From Fasciola hepatica (taxonomy: Eukaryota > Platyhelminthes > Trematoda > Plagiorchiida > Fasciolidae): a stretch of DNA of 64,000 bases. The stretch lies in contig CANUEZ040000103.1 of NCBI GenBank assembly GCA_948099385.1, forward strand, positions 8,728,501-8,792,500, written 5' to 3'. Below the pieces are notes generated by a model. It did not search any database. It saw nothing but the letters and a program-made list of their open reading frames with translations, and was not told the DNA's origin. Of the stretch, positions 1-9,493 are shown one piece after another (position 1 is the stretch's first letter; every line of letters starts with the position of its first letter). Both the position numbers and the translations under genes were made by a program.

Positions 1-1262
1 ACCGATATGCTGACCGTTTCGGATAGCCTGACACAGGTGCACGATGCTGGTACGATATCTCATGCTGCATTCGCCGATTTTGCCAGAGCCTTCGATAGTG
101 TCCCGCACATTCCACTTCTGTACAAACTCAGGATATACAGCCTTTCCGGTTGCTCCCTGTTCCTGATTGAGGACTTTTTGAAAAACTGAACCTCCTCGGT
201 TCGTGTTCGTTCGTCTCGGTCTCAACCTGTCCCCATGATAAAGGAGTCCCCCAGGGCTCTGTCCTCGGTGCTCCCCTATTCCTCATTTACACCAACGACC
301 TCCCTGATGTGGATCCCGTTAGCATACCGACGTAAGCAGATGACGTCACAATCTGCGACACGCAGGCAAATGTTGTGCAGTCAGCCATTGACTCTGTCAA
401 TCGTTGGTCGGCTGACTGTAGCCTCACAATAAATGATTACTAATGTGCAAGCATGTCATTTGGCAATGCGCCGGTCCATCTCTTCAAGATAAGTGGGAAC
501 ACATCCAAATAGTGGATCAATACAAGATCCTTGGTTTCTGGCTGCAAAGTAATCTCTCATTCTCCTTTTACCAAGAGAAAGCTAGTAAAACTGCTTTCCA
601 AGTTCTAAACCTTATTAGACAGACTTTTTCGATGATCTCCAAGGAGGGCTTCCACCTTCTATATGGAACCCATATTCGACCTCTTTTGGAATACGGCAGC
701 CAGATAGCATATACTGGCCTCGTCAGAAATCGGGACATCTTGGAGTGGATTCAATGGAAAGTGCCCGAAATGGTACATGACTTACGTTTTACCCTCTACC
801 CGGTTCATCAAATATCACCTAACCTCTACCCTCTTGAGACAAGCCGTATTGAGAAAAACCTATTCCTGATGTATGGTCTAATCTTGACGGGCCTAGTGGA
901 TCAGTTTTTCACTCGTCCGAACTTGGATACTCTGTGAAGACACACGAGAAAACTCTTCAAACCCAGTCTACTTTTTTCATTGGAAAACGTTTCTTCTGGC
1001 CCCGGATAAAATCTCTATGGAATAGCCTTCTACGGGAGGTAGTGAACGCCTTCTCAAAAGAGGCATTTGGGGACACACTAGACAACTGTTTAGGACTGAA
1101 GCCATGTCCAGCCAACTGTCCGATCGCCTTCGCGTAGACCATTCTCCTCCATATTTTAACGTCTCGTCTTTAATCTTACAAATTTGTACATGTACGCAGT
1201 TGTAAATAGATCCATTCTCCTTCCTCTTGCGATTTGCTCTTTTGTGTAAATTTTGAAACAGC
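1..1262 (+). mobile_element. LINE-B (CR1-like), 3' part, cut by the window start
   Basis: Remnant of a non-LTR retrotransposon reverse transcriptase. ORF 7-189 shows the palm motif FADFARAFDSVPH, which carries one catalytic Asp. After a frameshift, 336-347 encodes ADDV, the second catalytic motif. ORF 443-937 (164 aa) has the usual post-RT features (YKILGFWLQSNLSFS, then HIRPLLEYGSQIAY), and 934-1137 continues the C-terminus in another frame. About 120 bases of 3' untranslated sequence follow. At least three frame breaks make it inactive. The fuller copy lies on the minus strand at 17,771-22,166. Assignment to the CR1 group rests on motif style. Confidence 0.85.
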
Positions 1263-1839
1263 AAAATTAGTGATGGATCGACGTATCCATATTCATATTG
1301 TCGAACTCATGCACTACACGGGAACATTTATTTTTTGTCCCAACATCGCTTTTGCCCCGTTGTTGTAGAGTTTCGCCATCTCAGCTCGGTTGAACCGGAG
1401 GAAAGAAGATACATACATGAACCGGGAACATTTGGGCTCAAGCCTCGCACCCGTGAACTGCTTCAAGACTTCAAGAATTCAAGACTGAGAACATCCAGAG
1501 GGAAGACTTCGTCACCAATACTTTCACCGAACCAGGTTCCTTGTAGTAGCATGACTTCAGGTTGATCATATTCCTCACACAGGACAAGGCCTTTCAGATC
1601 ATCGAAGTATCCAATAACTAAGCGCACTTTAGAAGCAAGAATAATAATGATGCACATTTTTGATATTCTCTGTCGCCGAACAGCCACTATACATCCAACA
1701 TGATGTTTCTTCAATATTCTACAAGCTAAAGCGTAAATCCAATTTATCTTTTTTTACTTGTTCCTTGATAAACTTTCGTGCTCCGATTGCGAACATAAAA
1801 ATTTCACAGAATCGACAGAGTACTCCGGCATTTCCTAAC
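1263..1839. other. Unassigned arm segment between LINE-B and the SINE dimer
   Basis: Mirrors 17,194-17,770. The longest ORF is 1,463-1,714 on the minus strand (83 aa, read forward at 17,319-17,570), starting MKKHHVGCIV and rich in hydrophobic residues. A second minus-strand ORF (1,719-1,907) contains VLCRFCEIFMFAIGARK. Neither matches a retroelement motif I know, and no clear splice sites frame them. It may be the older sequence into which LINE-B and the SINEs inserted. Confidence 0.4.
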
Positions 1840-1852
1840 TGATCAATATTCG
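1840..1852. repeat. Target-site duplication of the SINE dimer (first copy)
   Basis: The 13-mer tgatcaatattcg occurs here and again at 2,275-2,287, exactly bracketing the head-to-head SINE pair. Perfect identity points to target-primed retrotransposition of the pair as one unit, or to later build-up of the second SINE inside the first insertion. Confidence 0.85.
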
Positions 1853-1936
1853 CAATTGAGTAGTAGGAGATTAGATTTGTATAATATGAATCATCATGCA
1901 GCTTCAACGTTCAACTCACCATTGAAAACCATGGAA

Positions 1937-1981
1937 GCACTGTACGGCTGTTTCATCCTTGTTGGGAATCATCAGCAGTGC
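1937..1981 (-). ncRNA. Hammerhead ribozyme core, minus-strand SINE
   Basis: Read on the minus strand: stem I gcactg/cagtgc (6 bp), core ctgatga, stem II ttcc/ggat with loop caacaa, core gaaa, a minimal 2-bp stem III (AC/GU around AGCC) and cleavage triplet GUA. All three conserved core blocks are intact. The base pair at the foot of stem II, normally G-C, is U-U here, which may weaken catalysis. The 45-nt length and tiny stem III are typical of SM-alpha-type ribozymes, which are thought to work better as dimers. Activity is inferred, not shown. Confidence 0.8.
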
Positions 1982-2095
1982 CATTCATCATGGGAGTCGA
2001 TCGCTGTGTGGGAAGCGGGTTGTTACCGTTCAAAGCCAGTGACGGAAGGGTGCTATATCATGTAGTGTAGATGTTCAACAAACCTTTGAGAGCCA

Positions 2096-2166
2096 GCCCG
2101 GATAGCCTTGTGGTTAAGGTGTTCGATTCACAATCGTTCATCCCGGGTTCGAGTCCCCGTGGGGGC
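2096..2166 (+). promoter_or_regulatory. tRNA-like SINE head with Pol III A and B boxes
   Basis: The A-box-like tagccttgtggttaagg is at 2,103-2,119 and a consensus B box ggttcgagtcc at 2,146-2,156. The stretch looks like a tRNA with a CAC-type anticodon loop (ttcacaa). Only about four of seven acceptor pairs form and the T stem has one mismatch, so it is a SINE promoter head rather than a tRNA gene. It would drive RNA polymerase III transcription rightwards through the hammerhead. Confidence 0.75.
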
Positions 2167-2177
2167 TCGGTGGATGT

Positions 2178-2222
2178 GCACTGCTGATGATTCCCAACAA
2201 GGATGAAACAGCTGTACAGTGC
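2178..2222 (+). ncRNA. Hammerhead ribozyme core, plus-strand SINE
   Basis: Stem I gcactg (2,178-2,183) pairs with cagtgc (2,217-2,222). The core ctgatga is at 2,184-2,190. Stem II ttcc/ggat (2,191-2,204) has a U-U at its base where G-C is usual. The core gaaa is at 2,205-2,208. Stem III is two base pairs around loop AGCU, and cleavage is predicted after A2216 (triplet GUA). All invariant core bases are present. It lies 12 bases after the tRNA-like head, in the expected SM-alpha order. Confidence 0.82.
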
Positions 2223-2274
2223 TTCCATGGTTATCAATGGTGAGTTGAAAGTTGAAGCTGCATGATGAATCATA

Positions 2275-2287
2275 TGATCAATATTCG
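2275..2287. repeat. Target-site duplication of the SINE dimer (second copy)
   Basis: Perfect copy of the 13-mer at 1,840-1,852, at the other edge of the SINE pair. The mirror copies in the right arm lie at 16,746-16,758 and 17,181-17,193. Confidence 0.85.
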
Positions 2288-2499
2288 TCACGGCAAAAAT
2301 GTTCAGTTCCGTTCAGTTCAGCTTCCACAGGACGAAAGTGGCCGAGAGCAATCGAGCGTCCAGATCGTTGTGTTGTCGGCGCGTTTTCTTGGCTCCCAAC
2401 ACTACGCGCTGAATGTTTGGTCTCAAAGTCAGAATTCATCAGGCAGTATCATCTTCATAGACATAAGTACATTGACAAAAATATCACGGGCTCATTACC

Positions 2500-5163
2500 T
2501 CACCCATGTTTCACACGGCTAGCTCTGAAAACGCTGTGTTCTAGCGTGAATCTAAGGTTTCTCTTGGAAGTTGATACATTGCTGCATCCAGCAGCATCCT
2601 ATGACAATCTATTCCACATAGGTACAACCTTATTTGCAAAAGGTTCAGCCCATATTTCCAGCATTGAGTATGCTCTCTGTAACTTATGACTGTGTCCCCT
2701 GGTGCCACATCCAGGGGCAGAAATGAACAAATCATCCATGTCTATACCCGACAGACCCACTATCATCTTGAACGTTTCTATCAGGTCACCCTGCCCGCTA
2801 CGCTGTTATAGAGAGAAGAGATTAAGATCCTCTAGACGCTGGGCGTAAGTTCCTCCCACCCCCGTCGCTTCAGCCCATCCAAGCATTTCTTATCATTGTG
2901 ATAACAGGGAGCCCATGCCTGCACACATTACTCCAGAAGAGGTCGCATCAAAACCTTGTAAAACGGGAGGAAGACTTCTAGTATTTTGCATGTGATATTG
3001 TTGTATCCTCTAGTTCATACCATCTGGCTATATTGGCAACTCTCTGGCACTGCCTTGAAGGTTTGAAGTCCTGTGTGACTATCACACCTAGTTCTTTTAC
3101 CTTCGACACTCTTTGAAACGGAATATTGCTCCTTTCGTCCATGTTAGTGGTGAGGATTTGGTATTTAGCTAGATTTTGCGGTAAATCCTATCCTTCTGCC
3201 CATCTGTGCACCGCATTTATATCCTGTGGTAAAGCGCTCCCCGCTATCTTCACATCATCTACAAGGATGAAACACGGGTAGCTCAGTTCTTCCGCTAGGT
3301 CATTTTTATACAAGAGGAAGAGCAAACGCCCCAGTACTGAACCCTGTGGCACACCACTGGTAACCGTCTCCGGTCTTGATAGATAATTCCTTACCTTGAC
3401 ACAGAAGCTACGATTCCCTGGAAAGCGTGCCACCCAATCTCTTGCTTTCCCGCTTATTCCAAAGATCTGCAATTTATAATCCAGCAAGCGATGAATCACA
3501 GAGTCGAAAGCTTTGTTGAAATCCAAATAAAAACACCCAATGTCTTACCTTCATCCAATCGTCTTGTGGTATTGTCTAAAAACATCGGCAGGTTTAACAA
3601 ACACGATCAATTTTTAACAAACCCATGTTGCGCAAGTGTCAGTAGGACGTTAGTAACCAAATGCATGCACAATTGCTTTGTGCTTGAACTTTCCAGGCGC
3701 TTCAACGGCACTGATGTCAAGCGGGCCGGCCTATAATTCTCCGCCTTCTGCCTGGATCCTCTCCTATGTATCACTATGACAATGGCCTTAAGCCAATCCT
3801 CTGGCATTTCATCCCCCTTTAAAGACGCTTCGTACAGCTGGGTAGTAGCCCCTGATAAGATATCGGAAATAGGCTAAAGAATCACCGCACGGATTGTATC
3901 CGGTCCGGCTGCTTTGTGCTTGCACAAAGATTTGAGTTTGTGGAGCATCTCCTCCTTACTTACAGTAAGCTCCTGAAGCACTGGCGTACTCCCTATATCT
4001 GATCCCACCGAATTAGACAACTGGTCCCGACAACACACGCTCTTGAAGAACGCAAGTAAGTTTTCTGCCTTGTTTCTATTATCGAGAGCAACGCTTCCGT
4101 CGGAAACGTCCAAGAAACCTACGCTGTCACGCGTCGTTTTCTCGCACGGTACATAAGCGGAGAACTCATAGGATCTGTTTTCACTTTATTGGCTAGTTTG
4201 TTCTCATACTCGTAGTTTGCATCTCGTTGCAAGGCTTGTGCCCTGTTTCTAGCTGTCTTGTAAGAAGCCCATGCGTAGTGCGTCCTATGAAGCTTGTAAT
4301 GAGCTTATAGCCTTCTACAAGAGTTATTACTCTCGCAATCCTGGACTTCCACCAAGGCGTCTGGCTTCCATTTCTTTGTTGTTTTGAGGCAGCAAACTCG
4401 TCTGTCAAGCTTGTTAGCCCGGCTATTATTGCCCTCCTTCTATCCTCCACAGATGTCCCCAGAACTTCCGGGTACCAACATATGCTTCGTGAATTTACCC
4501 TCAGTTGATCCTCATCCACTATAGCGTAGTGCCGGATCAACCCAAATCCTGGTTTGTTGTGCCTTACGGTGACCATCGCACGCAGGACTCCGTGATCGCT
4601 CTTCCTCAACGGCTTCTCCATCACCATGGACGTGACATCAGATTGATACCTGGTTACCAGTAAATCCAGTGTATATGAACGTTGCCCATCGCGGAGTCGC
4701 GTTACTTTCCTTACTAACGTGATGGAGTGGTTTTGAAGCCACATCACCAGAGCATTTCCGGCGGTTCCCATATGGGCACATTTATCGTCCCAGTTTATTT
4801 CTGGGAGGTTTATGTCTTCCAACAAAATGAAGCGTTGTGACCTACTAAACAACACTTGTAGAAGCTGGAATAGTTATGTCTTCTTCCCTATCTGGTTGCG
4901 GTACTGTATAGACACAGACAACGCCTACCGGCCATCGGCCTAGGCGAACGCAACAGGCAGTGTCTTGTATGTTGAATGTCACAAGTGTAAACGGGACCTT
5001 CCACGGAGTTTCTGCAGCCCTCACGAGACGGAGTTACCCTCCATCCAGCCTATCGTCCATTTTATCTAGTCTGTAGGAGGTGTAACCACGAAGTTGCATG
5101 GCACTCTGGCCCTTTTTCAGCCACGTCTCCGTGATAGTTATGGTCACTACTCCATTTTTTCTA
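2500..5163 (-). pseudogene. LINE-A ORF2: AP endonuclease + reverse transcriptase, broken (left copy)
   Basis: Mirror of 13,870-16,533, where the domains are described. On this strand the endonuclease C-terminal part (RKSDHGVL motif) is in 4,193-4,855, the linker in 3,874-4,113 and the RT pieces in 3,607-3,807 and 3,188-3,526 (DFNKAFDSV, SGVPQGSVLG, LVDDV). It differs from the right copy at LRDGQRSYT, where the other arm reads LRVGQSSYT. It is split over several frames and so is not functional. Confidence 0.85.
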
Positions 5164-5252
5164 TCCAGTAATTCCCCCCGCACACCTATCTTTTTAGCTA
5201 CCTGCACTTGTGTACCTTATGGTGGCACTTTCTTCCAGGTCATCTGCTTTGA

Positions 5253-6523
5253 CTATTCCCTTTTGGACCGTTGAACCCTCGGGCGCGATTCCCGAGAAGA
5301 CACGCAGTGTTTTCGACCAACAGTCACTAAACCCGCATTTTCCTGAACCTTCAAGGCCTCATCGTGCATATTATTGGTAGTACTGTCGAAAAAATCTCCT
5401 TGGGCTTCCCTTGTTTTATTACAAGGCCTTCTGTTGCCCCTCGATGGTGTCAGAACCGACTCTTGCACAAAGGTGTGGGTGTTCATGCAACGACTGTTGC
5501 TCAGCTTTCATCCGTATTAGTGACATTCCGTTTGATCTCTATTGGCGTCGCCGCCACTTACGTTCCCATTTCGGTCACCTACCCTCTCTTGATGACACGC
5601 GGTCGCTGAGAGTCCAATTGCTTTATACCCTCTGTGTGTACTTTTATGCATACTACCTCACTCGCCTAGATTTTTACCTGGCAAGTTCACTATTGGCTGT
5701 CTAGCTTGGCTGCTGCTAACGACCGCTGCTTCAGGCGTAGATTTGCTTATAGGTGTGACGTCAGCTTTCGCTATCATTAGAACCAGTCGCTTAAGCTCCA
5801 GTTTTATTGGATGCGGTGGATTTCATGCCGGTTCCACCTTTCCACTGAAGGTAGTGTCCGGCGCGATCCTTAAATACCCCCTATGGCGTGCTCAACTCTT
5901 GATGCCCGGCGTAGAAGTAGGTCTCTTGTGTATGTGCCGGCGAAGACGACAAGCAGGGGCCTCGGCTTTAGCGCGTTGTTAGCCTTCAAAAGCTCCACTC
6001 TACAGCACTTTGCGTACGTCAAGCTAAGAGATAGCCCCGTCACTCTCAGTAAATTTACAATGTGCCAATGTTCGGCTGCTTTTCTGATCCGCACCTCTGT
6101 AATCACTGGTTCTGCACAATTATGCGGGAGAAAAAGCTCACGCTTCCCAACAACTCCCTCAGTGATGACCCTCAATTTTTGAGCTATTCTTCAAGTCCCT
6201 CTGTCCTTTGTTTAAGCACCTCTAACTCTACCGGTTCTCAGGGTTTGTCCTCTGTATTGTTACTGTCCGGCTTGCAATTTATTGCCTTCTGCTCGTTTTT
6301 CCTAGTAGCTGTGCGCGTTGCTATTACGGGGCCTTGTTGTAACCCTTGCACTATGCTTCCTACCGTGGCCCAGTTTTTCCTATCTAGTGATCCCTGTAGT
6401 ATACGTGAGCATTCCTCTGTCAGAGCAACACAGCTAACACATATCCATTCCAGAGATTAGTGTTCCCTGAGCAGCTCATAGGTTTCTTGTTCATGGCAGA
6501 GCAGCGCTGGTGGTATCACTCAT
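5253..6523 (-). pseudogene. LINE-A ORF1-like region (left copy)
   Basis: Mirror of 12,510-13,780. The best-preserved piece is the 101-aa frame at 5,870-6,175 with ALKPRPLLVVFAGTYTRD, the end of the RNA-binding (RRM-like) part typical of CR1 ORF1 proteins. ORF 5,253-5,486 is the C-terminal piece before ORF2. Frame breaks separate the pieces. Confidence 0.65.
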
Positions 6524-6869
6524 TGCACCCCAACATACTGTTTCCAACTACTAACCCCACGTGAATTTTCACTGCAAATGATCGTCATGCTATCAGAGGG
6601 ACCGAAAACGTGTAAACCAGAAAAATCGTTACTAGCATATACTAATAACAGTAAGCTATTGTGCCTACTACGTGAATAAACACAACTATCAAGCACACAA
6701 CGAAAAAAACTCTGCCAAAAAGGCAGCACCTCACTAAAAACGAGCCAGTCGGAGTGAAAATTCCCCGAATAAAAACATTACTTCAGCAAAAACTGCTATA
6801 CGTAGTTTCTGCGAAATAACTATCGTTACTTCATACCAGGGCACACAAAAAAGGACGGAACAGAGCACT

Positions 6870-8554
6870 CCAAAAATTTAAACCGAGCGGAAAAACACCA
6901 GGTTAATAAACACAAAACGATTTTTCCTGCAGTATAGATTACATTGTAAATAACTCCGATGACGGTAGGTGGGATAAAAGCACAGCCAGTTATAAACGTC
7001 TCGCCTCGGCAACCAAAATAAGATTGCAATAAGCCCTAAAAAATAGTGCGGAGAATGTGTGCCTTCGAAAAGCGACAGCATCTTTGTCAGCAAAAATTCT
7101 CTTACCAAAGGAGAATGAAGCAATTTTAGGTGAGGCAGGTTGTAGCAGACGAGAGACTTGCAAAAACAGGTTTACAGGGGGGGTTCAAACTCTGATTCCG
7201 TCAAGGAATTAAGCTCAAAAGCATCTAGTTTCGACGATTAGTTTAATTTGTGGATAAGTAATTAGTGCATGATGAGTCATGAAGGGCTCAAATGGACATT
7301 ATTTAAGGTGTGGATATTGTAAATAGGTAGTTCTGCACTTTCACATAGAGCTGCGATCCGAAAGCTTACTGAATATCACGATACAAACCAATTTCACTTA
7401 ATTAAATTCTCTGGAAGGGATTAGGGCCACAGACATATAAGAGGTCGAAATGAAGACGTCCTGGTCTTGGATTTAGTATGCCCCGCTCTGATCTAGTCTA
7501 TCACAAACGGTCAACCATGCACGATCCGACACAATGTAATATGAAGTTTCACATGCTGATGAAAAGTAGTTTATCTTGGTACGGATAGGTGGAACCTCAA
7601 AGTGAAACTCTCTGAGAAAGAAAACAAGATTATCGGGTTGATGTATAGGGTGTGTATGTAACATATTCAGCTTTAGCCACGATGTTAGTTCCTAATTATA
7701 ATAACACTATGTGATAGGCCATTTTCTCACGTAAATTGAATCAGAAAACGGTAAAATTACTACCACGACATTAACGTCTGTGTCCAATAAGAGTGAATAA
7801 CTTAAGCAATGTTTACAAAGCAAAAACTGAGACGCTTCCTGCATTGAGATTGCGTACTTCTTGCTGAACTACTGCGAAATACGGAGAAACCAGTTGGCAG
7901 GACCTCCAAGTGGGATGACAGGAGGAGCCGTGTATAGCAGACCGTGAGTTACATAGAGTGGATTTTAAGTAAACAAGCAATGAAATTTTCTGTAAACTCC
8001 CTGAAATATCACATTTACTGAATAAATCCCGACTACAATAATACCGTTCCGGATACCACCACATTGGCTGGGATCAAGAGAATACATATTGTTTCAATAC
8101 TAACCGCCGAAGTACCGCAGTCAACCGGGTATCGAATCACGGATGCAAGTCATAGAACTAGTTAACCGTCCAAAATATGTACCGTCCGTAATTGAACGGT
8201 GATGATTTTCTCATTCAAGAAACGATGCATTCATGTTAAACTTCAAAGAGAATCATTACGGATCAAGGGTCTCAACAAATATGAGGAATTTCTGAAGCAA
8301 GTTTGCCTGTTTATGATGGCTACTTACATTTTCGAGGCAAATCAGCTTGCCTGAGATGTTATGTATATCGTAGAGAATGAGGTTCAGTAGATGAAACTTT
8401 ATTTTTTCCATATATGTCAGTAGTTAGTGGGTGAATTTGTCAGTTATAATCAGGCAAGTCTATCCTTGATTGGGAAATCATGGCAGAATATGAACCACTC
8501 CCATTTGATGAATATGAATAGCATGGTATCAGTTTTATATTACATGATAGTCAG
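6870..8554. other. Unassigned spacer DNA of palindrome P1
   Basis: AT-rich DNA without a convincing gene. Minus-strand ORFs at 6,878-7,123 and 6,826-7,029 begin just inside the spacer and could be extra LINE-A 5' leader, but nothing in the window tests this. A short G run lies near 7,181. No retroelement motif was found from 7,140 to 8,554. Confidence 0.5.
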
Positions 8555-8735
8555 CCTGATAAGCCTGGTAGTTTCGCTTCGTATTTCACAATCGATCGCC
8601 CGACTCTGACTCCCAGTGGGTTCTCACTGGATATACATTTCTGTTGGTTTCTAATCAGGATGGAACAACTAGTTGACTGCACAGTGTTTCGTATTATTTT
8701 CCATTATGTGTGTGGTGTCATTATTGAATGATAAA
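8555..8735 (+). mobile_element. Decayed SINE of the hammerhead type
   Basis: The order of blocks matches the SINEs at 1.9-2.3 kb but with much divergence: a head-like gataagcctggtagtttcgc, then cccagtgggttctcactgg, then tttctgttggtttctaatca, ggatggaac, and the 3' part cacagtgtttc with a gtgtggtgtcattattgaatg tail. The core ctgatga has become ctgttgg and gaaac has become gaac, so the ribozyme is lost. The family resemblance is inferred from block order and spacing. Confidence 0.55.
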
Positions 8736-9493
8736 TGATATTGCGTTCCTAATGTGCTTGAGGATCAAGGAAGCTAATAACCGAGAATGGAGGAAAAACT
8801 GAATCCGCGAGCTACCAATCCACTTGTGATAGCTTCTCAGGGAAGCGGAAAATACCCACCTACTGAAATAATGTTTTCAGAGGGCAATTAGATTGTGTCA
8901 AATGATTCTCAAGAATAAACTGGGCTGACTCTATTCCGGCATCCTCGTGACTCAGCTGAGATGGGAAAACTTTGCATTTGATTGAAAGCTTTGAATGGTA
9001 AGAGGAAAGAATATATTTGCTCCTATCATCTGTGCTCCCAGAACGAGAAATAGCCTGATTGCTACGGTGATTTAAGTGTTTTGTCACGGAGAAGACATGT
9101 GAACTAGTACGGCAATGTATTTGTTTTAAATAAGCGTACAGATTACGGCAATAATAGACGATAAAGGTGGATGAAAGCACATAAACAAGCAGCAGTTGAG
9201 TTACAAGTGTACTAAGTAAGTGTCATAATTGTGCCGAATGTTGTTAAATGACAGACTTCGACCCAATGTCTGACTGTCAAAGTTGACGAGCATATAACGT
9301 ATTCATAGTCTAAAGTGGGATGAACCGCTTTTGCACGGTGATCTCAGTTGGATGGGAATCAATATCGTTTAATCGATCACATGTTGGATTACATGGAATT
9401 TTCAAAATAATAGTTCAACTTGTTAAATGTATCACAGCAAATCACCAAATATCCTTCCATTTTTATCTTGAAATCGTAATGTTGTTGGCTTGA
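8736..9493. other. Unassigned spacer DNA
   Basis: No motif or repeat recognised. The only longer ORF (8,860-9,180, minus, 106 aa) looks like random open frame: no domain motif, mixed composition and no matching copy elsewhere in the window. Confidence 0.5.

Larger units (their letters stand above)
1853..2274. mobile_element. Head-to-head SINE dimer with two hammerhead cores (left arm)
   Basis: Two SINE copies point away from each other. The minus copy runs from about 1,990 to 1,853; the plus copy runs from about 2,090 to 2,274. Each has the block cactgctgatgattcccaac followed by aaggatgaaac, the stretch cagtgcttccatgg and a tail with caatggtgagttga. The plus copy has a tRNA-like head with A and B boxes; the minus copy keeps only a degenerate head (gatcgactcc). 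From memory of the family, this layout matches the SM-alpha hammerhead SINEs of schistosomes. The pair lies next to the LINE-A 3' end. An RNA spanning the pair would fold into a hairpin about 100 bp long. Confidence 0.85.
1..6869. repeat. Left arm of palindrome P1 (near-perfect inverted repeat)
   Basis: This stretch is the reverse complement of 12,164-19,032. Every paired ORF obeys left + right = 19,033, so there is no net indel over 6.87 kb. The inner end is sharp: after cagagcact (ending 6,869) the two sides become unrelated. The outer end is not reached, because the match still holds at base 1. Only scattered substitutions were seen by eye, including a cluster of three at about 4,681-4,692. 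The arm contains, in order, the LINE-B 3' part (+), an unassigned segment, a SINE dimer and LINE-A (-). It could be a recent inverted duplication, arms kept alike by gene conversion, or an assembly or library artefact. Confidence 0.95.
2288..6869 (-). mobile_element. LINE-A (CR1-like), left-arm copy
   Basis: Reverse-oriented non-LTR retrotransposon of about 4.6 kb. It has a 5' untranslated stretch (6,869 down to about 6,520), an ORF1-like region (6,523-5,253), ORF2 with AP endonuclease and reverse transcriptase (about 5,160-2,500) and a 3' untranslated region down to the SINE target site. Its visible 5' end coincides with the inner end of the palindrome arm. Sequence further inward (6,870-7,140) may or may not be more 5' leader; without a third copy I cannot tell. 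Internal stops and frame breaks show it is dead. Confidence 0.85.

Noticed and set aside
2096..2166. A functional tRNA gene with CAC anticodon
   Set aside because: Acceptor and T stems do not close properly and the segment continues directly into the hammerhead and SINE tail, so it is a SINE head.
5870..6182. Overlapping opposite-strand ORFs of about 100 aa in the P1 arms as separate genes
   Set aside because: They overlap LINE-A ORF1 and are explained by its reverse frame; the minus-strand RNA-binding-like frame is the real remnant.
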